Origin: Larkinella sp051857545
GTDB taxonomy: Bacteria > Bacteroidota > Bacteroidia > Cytophagales > Spirosomataceae
Direction of reading: 5' to 3'
DNA: 64,000 bases
Assembly: GCF_051857545.1 (NCBI RefSeq)
Contig: NZ_JBPZHB010000005.1
Coordinates: 558,001 to 622,000, forward strand
Positions 42,937 through 50,785 of this stretch are shown here, one piece after another; position 1 is the stretch's first letter; each line of letters begins with the position of its first letter. The notes beneath the pieces are model-generated. The model was not told where the DNA came from and searched no databases. It saw only the letters and a list, made by a program, of their open reading frames with translations. The translations under genes were made by a program, and so were the position numbers.

Positions 42937-44229
42937 ATGAAAAAAAACTACTTTTCCGCCGTAATTCTTTTCTTATTCCTGACGTCGCCCCTGCTAACGC
43001 TGGCCCAGCAACGCACCCTGATTCACTGCGGCAACCTGCTTGACGGCGTTCGCAACGAACTCCAGCGCGAAATGACCGTGGTCGTGGAAGGCACGAAAAT
43101 TACCGCTATTCAGAAAGGTTATTCCAAACCGGCGGCTTCGGACCGGGTAATCGACCTGAAAAGCAAAACCGTGTTGCCCGGCCTGATCGACATGCACGTC
43201 CACCTCGAAGGCGAAACCCGCCGGGGCGGCACCCTCGACCGGTTTACGATGAACGTGCCGGATGTGGCTTTTCAGTCTGCCAAATACGCCCAAACGACCT
43301 TGCTGGCCGGTTTTACGACGGTGCGGGATCTGGGCGGCAGTGGCGTCAACGTGGCCTTGCGCAATGCCATCAACCGGGGGCTGGTCGACGGTCCCCGCAT
43401 TTTCACGGCGGGTAAAACCATCGCCACCACCGGTGGTCATGCCGACCCGACCAACGGCTACCGCAAGGATTTGATGGGTGATCCGGGTCCGCTGGAAGGC
43501 GTCATCAACAGCCCCGAAGAAGCCCGCAAAGCCGTTCGGCAACGCTACAAAGACGGTTCTGACCTGATCAAAATCACGGCCACCGGTGGGGTGCTGAGCA
43601 ACGCCAAAGACGGTTCGGGGCCGCAGTTTACGGAAGAAGAAGTACGGGCGGTGGTGGAAGCCGCCAAAGATTACGGTTTTGCCGTTGCCGCCCACGCCCA
43701 CGGCGCCGAAGGCATGAAGCGGGCCATCCGCGCGGGGGTGAACACCATCGAACACGGCACAATGATGGACGATGAAGCCATCGAGTTATTCAAAAAGCAC
43801 GGTACCTATTACGTCCCCACCATCATTGCTGGGAAAGTGACCTCCGATTCGGCCAAAATATTCGGGTATTATACGCCTTTTGTTACGCGCAAAGCCCTCG
43901 CCATCGGCCCACTGATTCAGGCTACTTTCGCCAAAGCGTACAAGGCCGGGGTCAAAATCGCGTTCGGTACGGATGCCGGCGTTTTCGTTCACGGCTATAA
44001 TGCGAAGGAATTTGAGTACATGGTCGAAGCCGGAATGCCACCCCTGGAAGCGATCAAATCAGCAACGATGGTCAATGCCGAGTTGCTGGGGATGAAAACG
44101 CAGATTGGCTCGGTCGAAACCGGCAAACTCGCCGACCTGATTGCCGTCGACGAAAACCCTGTCCAGAACATCAAAACCCTGCAACAGGTACGGTTTGTGA
44201 TGAAAGAAGGGAAAGTGTATAAACAGTGA
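42937..44229 (+). CDS. Secreted amidohydrolase (metal-dependent, imidazolonepropionase-like)
   Basis: 430 aa with signal peptide (MKKNYFSAVILFLFLTSPLLTLAQ). Metal ligands: 'DMHVHLEG' (His87, His89), carboxylated Lys in 'DLIKITATGG', 'AAHAHG', 'TIEHGT' and Asp in 'FGTDAGVF'. This matches the Xaa-Pro dipeptidase/Sgx9260-type amidohydrolases, which cleave N-acyl or dipeptide-like bonds. Exported, so it acts in the periplasm. Its 3' end abuts a 42-bp-arm palindrome shared with uxaC. Confidence 0.9.
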   Translation: MKKNYFSAVILFLFLTSPLLTLAQQRTLIHCGNLLDGVRNELQREMTVVVEGTKITAIQKGYSKPAASDRVIDLKSKTVLPGLIDMHVHLEGETRRGGTLDRFTMNVPDVAFQSAKYAQTTLLAGFTTVRDLGGSGVNVALRNAINRGLVDGPRIFTAGKTIATTGGHADPTNGYRKDLMGDPGPLEGVINSPEEARKAVRQRYKDGSDLIKITATGGVLSNAKDGSGPQFTEEEVRAVVEAAKDYGFAVAAHAHGAEGMKRAIRAGVNTIEHGTMMDDEAIELFKKHGTYYVPTIIAGKVTSDSAKIFGYYTPFVTRKALAIGPLIQATFAKAYKAGVKIAFGTDAGVFVHGYNAKEFEYMVEAGMPPLEAIKSATMVNAELLGMKTQIGSVETGKLADLIAVDENPVQNIKTLQQVRFVMKEGKVYKQ

Positions 44230-44234
44230 AATGA

Positions 44235-44331
44235 GGAATGCTAAATGTAAAATGATGAATGTTAAATGTAAAAGTGCATGGAGTTGAAACACTTTTACAT
44301 TTAACATTCATCATTTTACATTTAGCATTCC
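44235..44331. repeat. Perfect 42-bp-arm palindrome
   Basis: Arms 44235-44276 and 44290-44331 are exact reverse complements around a 13-nt loop, one of the longest hairpins in the window. It begins 5 bp after the amidohydrolase stop and ends 6 bp before the uxaC stop, filling the convergent gap. It contains the complete 25-bp arm of the palindrome at 38.94 kb. Confidence 0.92.
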
Positions 44332-44337
44332 CCTCTT

Positions 44338-45750
44338 TTAAAACTTGAAATACTCCTTCGCATTGTTGTAGCAAATATCCTGCACCAGTTTGCCGATCCA
44401 GTCGATGTCGTTGGGCAGTTCGCCGTTTTCAACGTCGTTGCCGAAGATATTGCAGAGAATCCGGCGGAAATATTCGTGGCGCGGATACGACAGAAAACTG
44501 CGCGAATCGGTCAGCATTCCGACAAACCGGCTCAGCAGTCCCATGTTCGACAGCGCGTTGATCTGCTTCTGCATTCCCTCCTTCTGGTCCTGAAACCACC
44601 AGCCCGAGCCGAACTGAATTTTACCCGGCATCGATCCATCGTTGAAATTACCGATCATCGTGGCCATCACTTCGTTATCGCCGGAATTGAGGTTATACAG
44701 AATGGTTTTCGCCAGTTGATCGCGGTCATCCAGGCCCCCTAAAAACCGGGCCAGCGGACTCGCCTGACGGAAATCGCCGATGCTGTCCCAACCCGTATCG
44801 GGGCCGAGGGTCCGCAACGCGCGTTTGTTGTTGTTCCGCAACGCACCCAGGTGGAATTGTTGCGTCCAGCCCTTTTCCCAGTCCCATTCCGCAAACCGGT
44901 CGAGCATATATGACTTGAATTGCCGGTTCTCGGTTTCACTCAATGCAACGTTCGACAGCAATTTCTCAAACACGCTGCGCACGCCCGATTCTGTATATGG
45001 CTCGGCATAAATCAGTTCCAGACCGTGGTCGGAAAGGCGACAACCCGCCTGGGCAAAGTAGTCATGCCGTTGTTTCAGGCACTCCATAAACGTGTCGAGC
45101 GAGCGAATTTCCTGGTTGCAAACCGCTCCTACTCGCGTTACATACGCCTGAAAAACCGCTACGTCGTCGATCGCCATCGCCTTGTCGGGCCGGAACGTGG
45201 GCAACACTTTTACCTCAAAACCGTCGGCGGCAATCTTTTTATGGTACTCCAGCGAATCCGTCGGATCGTCGGTGGTGCAGACGGTTTTCACGTTGAAATG
45301 CCGCAGCAGTGTGCGGGTCGACATGCCGGGGAGTTGTTCCGTACAGCGGTCATACACCTCGCGGGCGGTGGTACCATTCAAAACCGTTTCGACGCCAAAC
45401 GGGTTTTTCAGCTCCATGTGCGTCCAGTGGTACAGCGGATTCCGCATCGTGTACGGCACGGTTTCTGCCCATTTCTGAAACTTTTCGTAATCCGACGCAT
45501 CGCCGGTGCAGTACTTTTCGGCTACCCCATTGGTGCGCATGGCCCGCCATTTGTAGTGGTCGCCATAAAGCCAGATTTGCGTCAGGTTCTCGAACGTTTT
45601 ATCGGCAGCAATCTGATCGGGTGGCAGGTGACAGTGGTAATCGATGATGGGCATCGCCTTGGCGTAGTCGTGGTAGAGCCGCCGGGCGGTATCGGTCTGG
45701 AGAAGAAAATCTTCGTCTAAAAAGGATTTGATGGGTTGATCAACCAGCAT
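44338..45750 (-). CDS. uxaC: Uronate (glucuronate) isomerase
   Basis: 470 aa, the family's usual length. N-terminal 'IIDYHCHLPPDQIAADKTFENLTQIWLYGDHYKWRAMR' carries the metal His pair (His39, His41); 'VCTTDDPTDSLEYH' and 'GWWFQDQKEGM' are further conserved blocks. It converts D-glucuronate to D-fructuronate and D-galacturonate to D-tagaturonate in the cytosol. It follows uxuA on the minus strand, separated by a 214-bp gap that holds a palindrome. Together with the plus-strand genes at 47-52 kb it completes hexuronate breakdown. Confidence 0.95.
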   Translation of the reverse strand: MLVDQPIKSFLDEDFLLQTDTARRLYHDYAKAMPIIDYHCHLPPDQIAADKTFENLTQIWLYGDHYKWRAMRTNGVAEKYCTGDASDYEKFQKWAETVPYTMRNPLYHWTHMELKNPFGVETVLNGTTAREVYDRCTEQLPGMSTRTLLRHFNVKTVCTTDDPTDSLEYHKKIAADGFEVKVLPTFRPDKAMAIDDVAVFQAYVTRVGAVCNQEIRSLDTFMECLKQRHDYFAQAGCRLSDHGLELIYAEPYTESGVRSVFEKLLSNVALSETENRQFKSYMLDRFAEWDWEKGWTQQFHLGALRNNNKRALRTLGPDTGWDSIGDFRQASPLARFLGGLDDRDQLAKTILYNLNSGDNEVMATMIGNFNDGSMPGKIQFGSGWWFQDQKEGMQKQINALSNMGLLSRFVGMLTDSRSFLSYPRHEYFRRILCNIFGNDVENGELPNDIDWIGKLVQDICYNNAKEYFKF

Positions 45751-45859
45751 GGTCGTACGGGGTTGCGTTCCCCCAACAAAGACTAAGGCGTCGGCTTTTT
45801 ACCCGTCAACAGGGCATCAAGTACAAACGAACAGCCTGGAAGGTTTTCAGTTTACGGTA

Positions 45860-45918
45860 TTCAGTTTACGGTGGCTGACGCATTTCTTCTTGGCTCACGT
45901 CAGCCACCGTAAACTGAA
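45860..45918. repeat. Intergenic palindrome, word 'CAGTTTACGG', loop motif GCTGACGCAT
   Basis: Perfect 21-bp arms 45860-45880 and 45898-45918, extended about 10 bp with two mismatches; 17-nt loop. Shares a 23-bp stretch with the palindrome at 33.26 kb and the apex 10-mer GCTGACGCAT with the one at 49.9 kb. It lies between uxuA and uxaC; the rest of this 214-bp gap holds nothing else I can name. Confidence 0.85.
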
Positions 45919-45964
45919 AACTGTAAACCGTAAACTTATTTTTCTCCCACCAAGATACAAAAAA

Positions 45965-47170
45965 CTACAGACTCGACCGCTCGATTCCCAGCATCAGGCC
46001 ACGGAGTTCGGCGAGTCCGCGCAGTCGTCCGATGGCAGTGTAACCGGGATTCGTCCGTTTTCCGGAATTCAGGTCATCGAGCATTTTGTGGCCGTGATCG
46101 GGGCGGAACGGCATTCTGAAATCTTCCAGCCCTTCCTCCTCCCGCCGTCGCTGTTCGCCCAGCAACGCACTGATGACGCCGAACATATCCACATCCCCGT
46201 CCAGGTGATTGGCTTCAAAAAAGTTACCTTCTTCGTCGCGTTTCGTACTGCGCAGGTGAATAAAATGAATGCGGTTTCCCAGTCGATCGACCATGCCCAC
46301 CAGATCGTTGTCGGGCCGGACGCCGTAGGAACCGGTGCAGAAACACAGGCCATTGGCCGGCACATCGACCGCATCCAGCACCATCCGGGCATCGGCTTCC
46401 GTACTCACCACGCGGGGCAGCCCCAGAATCGGATACGGGGGATCATCGGGATGGATCGACAGTCGAACGCCCGCGTCCTGCGCAACGGGCGCAATTTCCC
46501 GCAAAAACGCGTACAGATTTTCTCGTAACTCCTTATCACCGACGTGTTTATAGGCATTCAGGGTTTCCTGAAACTGCTCCACCGTGTAGCTTTCTTCCGA
46601 ACCCGGCAAACCTGCCAGAATATTTAACTGCAAACGCCGGGCCGCGGCTTCGTCCAGGGCTTCAAAGCGGTTTCGGGCTTTCAGAAGCTGTTCAGGCGTA
46701 TAGTGTGCTTCGGCACCGGGGCGTTTCAGAATGAACAATTCAAAAGCCGCAAACTCCGTGGCATCAAACCGCAAAGCCGTCGAACCGTCCGGCATCAGGT
46801 AGTCCAGATCGGTGCGGGTCCAGTCCAGCACCGGCATAAAATTGTAGCAAACCGTATCGATGCCACAGCGGCCCAGGTTAACAATCGACTCTTTGTAATT
46901 TTCAATGTACTGCTGAAAACCGTCGGAGCGGGTTTTGATGGCATCGTGAACCGGAATGCTTTCGACCACCGACCACGTCAGGCGGTGTTCGCCGGGTGCA
47001 CCGGCTTCAATGATGGATTTACGGGTGGTAATTTCATCGACGGACCACACCTGTCCGTTGGGAATATGGTGCAACGCCGTTACAATGCCCGTCGCTCCGG
47101 CTTGTTTGATGTCGGCGAGACTAACGGGATCGGCGGGGCCGAACCATCTCCAGGTTTGTTCTAATGCCAT
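45965..47170 (-). CDS. uxuA: Mannonate dehydratase
   Basis: 401 aa from the ATG at 47170 (MALEQTWRWFGPADPVSLADI), which matches the family's start; an ATG at 47224 would add 18 residues. Conserved 'TGIVTALHHIPNGQVW', 'GIDTVCYNFMPVLDWTRTDL', 'RLSIHPDDPPYPILGLPRVV' (metal His) and 'CFCTGSYGVRPDNDL'. It dehydrates D-mannonate to 2-keto-3-deoxygluconate. It is divergent from the hexuronate transporter and upstream of uxaC. Confidence 0.95.
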   Translation of the reverse strand: MALEQTWRWFGPADPVSLADIKQAGATGIVTALHHIPNGQVWSVDEITTRKSIIEAGAPGEHRLTWSVVESIPVHDAIKTRSDGFQQYIENYKESIVNLGRCGIDTVCYNFMPVLDWTRTDLDYLMPDGSTALRFDATEFAAFELFILKRPGAEAHYTPEQLLKARNRFEALDEAAARRLQLNILAGLPGSEESYTVEQFQETLNAYKHVGDKELRENLYAFLREIAPVAQDAGVRLSIHPDDPPYPILGLPRVVSTEADARMVLDAVDVPANGLCFCTGSYGVRPDNDLVGMVDRLGNRIHFIHLRSTKRDEEGNFFEANHLDGDVDMFGVISALLGEQRRREEEGLEDFRMPFRPDHGHKMLDDLNSGKRTNPGYTAIGRLRGLAELRGLMLGIERSSL

Positions 47171-47270
47171 TTTTTTGCGCGTATTTTTGATTGAAAAAGC
47201 AGGCCATTGGATGGCTCTACTCATTTCGCCTTCCGGCCTTTCGATCTACTATTTTTTCGTGACATTTCGG

Positions 47271-47278
47271 TAAGTTTG
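47271..47278 (+). promoter_or_regulatory. -7 element before the hexuronate transporter
   Basis: Perfect TAnnTTTG (TAAGTTTG) 41 bp before the ATG at 47320. The -33 TTTG at ideal spacing is not seen. The site is in the 149-bp divergent region between uxuA and the transporter. Confidence 0.4.
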
Positions 47279-47319
47279 GCAAAATTTTGTCTTTATCGCA
47301 TCGCTAACCCCTTTTCATA

Positions 47320-48657
47320 ATGTCCGCCCCCTCCGGAAATTATCGCTGGCGAATCGTGCTGCTTCTGTTTTTTGCAACGACCATCAACTACATCGACCGG
47401 CAGGTGTTGTCGTTTACGATGATCGACGAAACGTTCCGGCGGGAAATGATGGGCAAGGCGGCCGATGAAGCCCTGACGGAAAGTGATCTGGATCAGTTTA
47501 AAGTGCTGTATAGTTACGTCGACACGGTTTTCAAGGTGGCCTACGCCCTGGGTTTTCTCCTCATCGGCTGGCTCATCGACCGGGTGGGCACGAAGCGGGG
47601 ATTTTCCATTTCGATCATTCTCTGGAGCGTTGCCGGCATTTTGAATGCATTCATCGGATCGTTGCGGGGGCTGAACATCGTCCGGTTTATGCTGGGCGTC
47701 GGCGAAGCGGGCAACTTTCCGTCGGCGATCAAATCGGTGGCCGAGTGGTTTCCCAAAAAGGAACGGTCGTTTGCGACGGGCCTTTTCAATGCCGGCACCA
47801 ACGTCGGTATCATTGCCACGGCAGTTCTGATTCCGTGGCTGACCATTCAGTTTGGCTGGCGGTTTTCGTTTGTGGCTACGGGTCTGTTGGGTTTTCTGGT
47901 GCTGATTGCCTGGCTCCGAATCTACCACCGCCCGGAAGAACACCCACGGGTCACCAAGGCCGAACTGGCTTATATTCAACAGGATTACGAAGAAGACCTT
48001 CCGGAAGAAAAGCTGTCGTGGTGGCGTCTGCTGGGTTTTCGGCAAACCTGGGCGTTCATTGTCGGCAAGTTCATGTGTGACCCCATCTGGTGGTTTTACC
48101 TGAGCTGGCTCCCCGATTTTTTCAACAGCAGCGAATCGCTCGACCAGCGGCTCGATCTGAAGAATGTCGGCTTGCCTTTTCTGGTCATTTACATCGTTTC
48201 CGATGGCGGCAGCGTGCTGTTCGGGTGGCTGTCGTCCAAGTTCATTCACATGGGCTGGTCGGCCAACCGGGCCCGCAAAACCACCATGCTGATCTGTGCG
48301 ATTTGCGTGGTTCCAATTTTTTTTGCGGCTCAGACCAGTAGTATTTACGTAGCAATTGCCTTGATTTCTTTAGCGACGGCGGCCCACCAGGGCTGGTCGG
48401 CCAATATTTACACGTTTGCGTCGGATTTATTTCCCAAAAATGCCGTGGCTTCAGTCACCGGTATCGGCGGGATGTTCGGAGCGATGGGCGGTATTTTGCT
48501 GGCGGCTGTGGCGGGCAATATCCGCGTCAGTCTGGGTTATTTACCGTTGTTTATCATTGCCAGTTCAACCTATCTGATTGCGCTGGTAATCATCCATTTC
48601 CTGTCGCCAACCCTGGAGCCGGTGACGAAAAAGGAACTGGAAAGTATCGGTGTTTAA
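47320..48657 (+). CDS. MFS hexuronate transporter (ExuT-like)
   Basis: 445 aa with 12 helices. 'RIVLLLFFATTINYIDRQVLSFT' is the anion:cation symporter N-terminus; 'GWLIDRVGTKRGFSI' is motif A; 'LGVGEAGNFPSAIKSVAEWFPKKERSFATGLFNAGTNVG' is the ExuT/GudP-type signature. It imports glucuronate/galacturonate with protons. First gene of the plus-strand run transporter, KDG kinase, KDPG aldolase, uxaB, each separated by a palindrome. Confidence 0.93.
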   Translation: MSAPSGNYRWRIVLLLFFATTINYIDRQVLSFTMIDETFRREMMGKAADEALTESDLDQFKVLYSYVDTVFKVAYALGFLLIGWLIDRVGTKRGFSISIILWSVAGILNAFIGSLRGLNIVRFMLGVGEAGNFPSAIKSVAEWFPKKERSFATGLFNAGTNVGIIATAVLIPWLTIQFGWRFSFVATGLLGFLVLIAWLRIYHRPEEHPRVTKAELAYIQQDYEEDLPEEKLSWWRLLGFRQTWAFIVGKFMCDPIWWFYLSWLPDFFNSSESLDQRLDLKNVGLPFLVIYIVSDGGSVLFGWLSSKFIHMGWSANRARKTTMLICAICVVPIFFAAQTSSIYVAIALISLATAAHQGWSANIYTFASDLFPKNAVASVTGIGGMFGAMGGILLAAVAGNIRVSLGYLPLFIIASSTYLIALVIIHFLSPTLEPVTKKELESIGV

Positions 48658-48674
48658 AATTGAAAGAGGGTTTT

Positions 48675-48843
48675 AAATGGGTTAATGGCTAAATGGTTGA
48701 ATGGTTACATGGTTAAAATGGCTGGAAATGGTTACATGGTTAAAAATGGTTGTCAGTCACCCGTTTTCAACCATGTAACCATCCCAAACCATTCAACCAT
48801 TTTAACCATGTAACCATTCAACCATTTAGCCATCAACCCATTT
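48675..48843. repeat. Nested intergenic palindrome with 47-bp outer arms, word 'AAATGGTTGAATGGTTACAT'
   Basis: Outer arms 48675-48721 and 48797-48843 are complementary at 46 of 47 positions. Inside, a second perfect 14-bp hairpin (48728-48741 / 48769-48782) uses the same ATGGTTACATGGTT word. It lies between the transporter and KDG kinase genes on the same strand and leaves 34 nt before the kinase start. Confidence 0.9.
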
Positions 48844-48877
48844 TCAATCACCAAAAACCATATCAACCATTCAGTAC

Positions 48878-49873
48878 TTGAAAAAAATTGTCACTTTCGG
48901 TGAAGTCATGATGCGTCTGGCGCCACCGGGTTTTGCAAAATTTACGCAGGCGCATTCGTTGAATGTGGTCTATGGCGGAACGGAGGCCAATGTGGCGGTT
49001 TCGCTGGCTTGTTTCGGTTGCCAGACGGCCCACGTCACCCGTTTTCCCGACCATGCGCTGGGGCGGGCTGCGGCCGCTACGTTGCGGTATCACGGCGTCG
49101 ATACGACGAGCATCAGTTTCGGCGACGGACGGCTGGGGCTGTATTTCCTGGAAACCGGGGCCGTGAGTCGCGCCAGCCAGATCATTTACGACCGCTACGA
49201 TTCCGCTTTTTCGCTGATTCGACCCGGTGATTTCGACTGGGAAACAATTCTCTCCGGTGCCGACTGGTTCCACTGGTCGGGCATCACGCCCGCCCTGTCG
49301 CAACAGGCCGCCGATTGTTTGCAGGAAGCCATCGAAACGGCCAACCGGCTGGGGGTAATGGTTTCGGGTGATATTTATTTCCGGAGTAATCTGTGGAAAT
49401 ACGGCAAAAAACCGCAGGACATTTTACCCGCATTAACCGCCGGTTGCGATCTGGTGCTGGGCAATCAGGAAAATTTCGAAGAACTCTACGGCGTAAAAGC
49501 AGACTCCTTCGAAGATGCCTGCCGGAAAATGCAGATCCAGTTTCCGCGGATTCAGTATTTTACCGATACCGAACGGCAATCCCTGAGCGCGTCGCATAAC
49601 CGGCTGATGGCCAAGTTTTTCGATGGTTCAAAAACCTATTCATCAGATGTATATGACATCACGCACATCGTCGACCGAATCGGGGGTGGTGATGCGTATC
49701 TGGCCGGATTGATCTACGGGTTGTTAACCAAAAACGATCCGCAATACGCCGTTGAATTTGGTGCGGCTGCTTCGGCCCTGAAACACACCGTCGAAGGCGA
49801 CGCCAATCTGGTTTCGGTTCAGGAAGTAGAAGCCATGGTCGGTGGTGACAAGTCGGGACGACTGAGAAGATGA
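48878..49873 (+). CDS. kdgK: 2-keto-3-deoxygluconate kinase (PfkB family), TTG start
   Basis: 331 aa. Starts TTG-AAA-AAA-ATT, giving 'MKKIVTFGEVMMRLAPPGF', the exact KdgK opening; no in-frame ATG lies upstream in a sensible place. 'NVVYGGTEANVAVSLACFG' and C-terminal 'DRIGGGDAYLAGLIYGL' (catalytic Asp, anion hole) are PfkB motifs. It phosphorylates KDG to KDPG with ATP. The weak start codon follows a large palindrome, so translation may be deliberately low or structure-dependent. Confidence 0.92.
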   Translation: MKKIVTFGEVMMRLAPPGFAKFTQAHSLNVVYGGTEANVAVSLACFGCQTAHVTRFPDHALGRAAAATLRYHGVDTTSISFGDGRLGLYFLETGAVSRASQIIYDRYDSAFSLIRPGDFDWETILSGADWFHWSGITPALSQQAADCLQEAIETANRLGVMVSGDIYFRSNLWKYGKKPQDILPALTAGCDLVLGNQENFEELYGVKADSFEDACRKMQIQFPRIQYFTDTERQSLSASHNRLMAKFFDGSKTYSSDVYDITHIVDRIGGGDAYLAGLIYGLLTKNDPQYAVEFGAAASALKHTVEGDANLVSVQEVEAMVGGDKSGRLRR

Positions 49874-49880
49874 TTGTGAA

Positions 49881-49953
49881 TTAAGAGTTAAGAGTTAAGA
49901 GTTAAGAGTTAGCTGACGCATGTAACTCTTAACTCTTAACTCTTAACTCATAA
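49881..49953. repeat. Intergenic palindrome, word 'TTAAGAG' x4
   Basis: Arms 49881-49911 and 49923-49953, complementary at 30 of 31 positions; the arm is four tandem copies of TTAAGAG. The 11-nt loop GCTGACGCATG contains the 10-mer also found at the apex of the 45.86-kb palindrome. The right arm ends 11 bp before the GTG start of the aldolase, close enough to limit ribosome access. Confidence 0.9.
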
Positions 49954-49964
49954 CTAAGAATACT

Positions 49965-50639
49965 GTGGCTCGTTTTTCAAGATTAGAAGTTTATCAAACC
50001 ATTCGGCAGGTGCCGGTGGTACCGGTTTTTTACCACGCCGACGCCGACGTTTGTCGTGAGGTGCTGGGGGCCTGCTACCGGGCCGGCATCCGGGCGTTTG
50101 AATTTACGAACCGGGGTGATTTTGCGCACGAACTGTTTGCGGAACTCGCCAAAATAGCCGCCCGTGATTTCCCGGAGCTGGTGCTGGGCGCCGGAACGCT
50201 GGTGGAAGCCGGAACGGCGGCCCTTTACATTCAGTCGGGGGCCAATTTCATCGTGGGGCCGTCGTTTCACGAGTCCATCGCCCGCACCTGTAACCGCCGG
50301 AAAGTGGCCTACATGCCGGGCTGTGCAACGCTCACCGAGATTTCAACCGCCGAAGAGTTTGGGGTGGAAGTGGTCAAGGTCTTTCCTGGCGACACGCTGG
50401 GACCCGGCTTTGTCAAAGCCGTGAAAGGTCCGATGCCGTGGACGAGTGTCATGGTGACGGGTGGCGTCGAGCCGACCCGCGAAAGCCTCAGCACCTGGTT
50501 CAAGGCGGGCGTAACCGCCGTGGGCATTGGCTCCCAGTTGTTCCCGAAAGAGGTGCTGGCCAACCGCCAATACGATCAAATCGAAACAAAAGCCAAAGAA
50601 GTACTCGCCATTCTGGCGGAGTTAAGAGTTAAGAATTAA
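49965..50639 (+). CDS. KDPG / 4-hydroxy-2-oxoglutarate aldolase, GTG start
   Basis: 224 aa class I aldolase of the Eda type. Catalytic Glu in 'RAFEFTNRGD', 'ELVLGAGTLVEAGTAALYIQSGANFIVGP', Schiff-base Lys in 'GVEVVKVFPGDTLGPGFVKAV'. It splits KDPG to pyruvate and glyceraldehyde-3-phosphate. The start is GTG-GCT-CGT; AAGAA lies six bases upstream. The last residues (ELRVKN) and the stop are encoded by the palindrome that follows, so the gene end has been overwritten by the repeat. Confidence 0.92.
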   Translation: MARFSRLEVYQTIRQVPVVPVFYHADADVCREVLGACYRAGIRAFEFTNRGDFAHELFAELAKIAARDFPELVLGAGTLVEAGTAALYIQSGANFIVGPSFHESIARTCNRRKVAYMPGCATLTEISTAEEFGVEVVKVFPGDTLGPGFVKAVKGPMPWTSVMVTGGVEPTRESLSTWFKAGVTAVGIGSQLFPKEVLANRQYDQIETKAKEVLAILAELRVKN

Positions 50640-50693
50640 GAGTTAAGAATTAAGAGTTGGCCAATTCTTAACTCTTAATTCTTAACTCTTAAC
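50621..50693. repeat. Perfect 31-bp-arm palindrome, words 'GTTAAGAG' / 'TTAAGAATTAAGAG'
   Basis: Arms 50621-50651 and 50663-50693 are exact reverse complements around an 11-nt loop. The left arm lies inside the aldolase frame and provides its last six codons and stop (50637-50639). It uses the same TTAAGAG word as the palindrome at 49.88 kb, with an added TTAAGAA variant. Confidence 0.92.
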
Positions 50694-50785
50694 TTAAATT
50701 GCGCTCTATTCATTTAGGATTTACTTTTACACAATACTGGTAACATTTGACGCCGTCCAGGCGACCAAGCAACGTATCCATCATC

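Noticed and set aside
49881..50693. CRISPR-like appearance of the TTAAGAG and REP repeat stretches
   Set aside because: Repeats are short words without constant-length unique spacers, and no cas gene is present.
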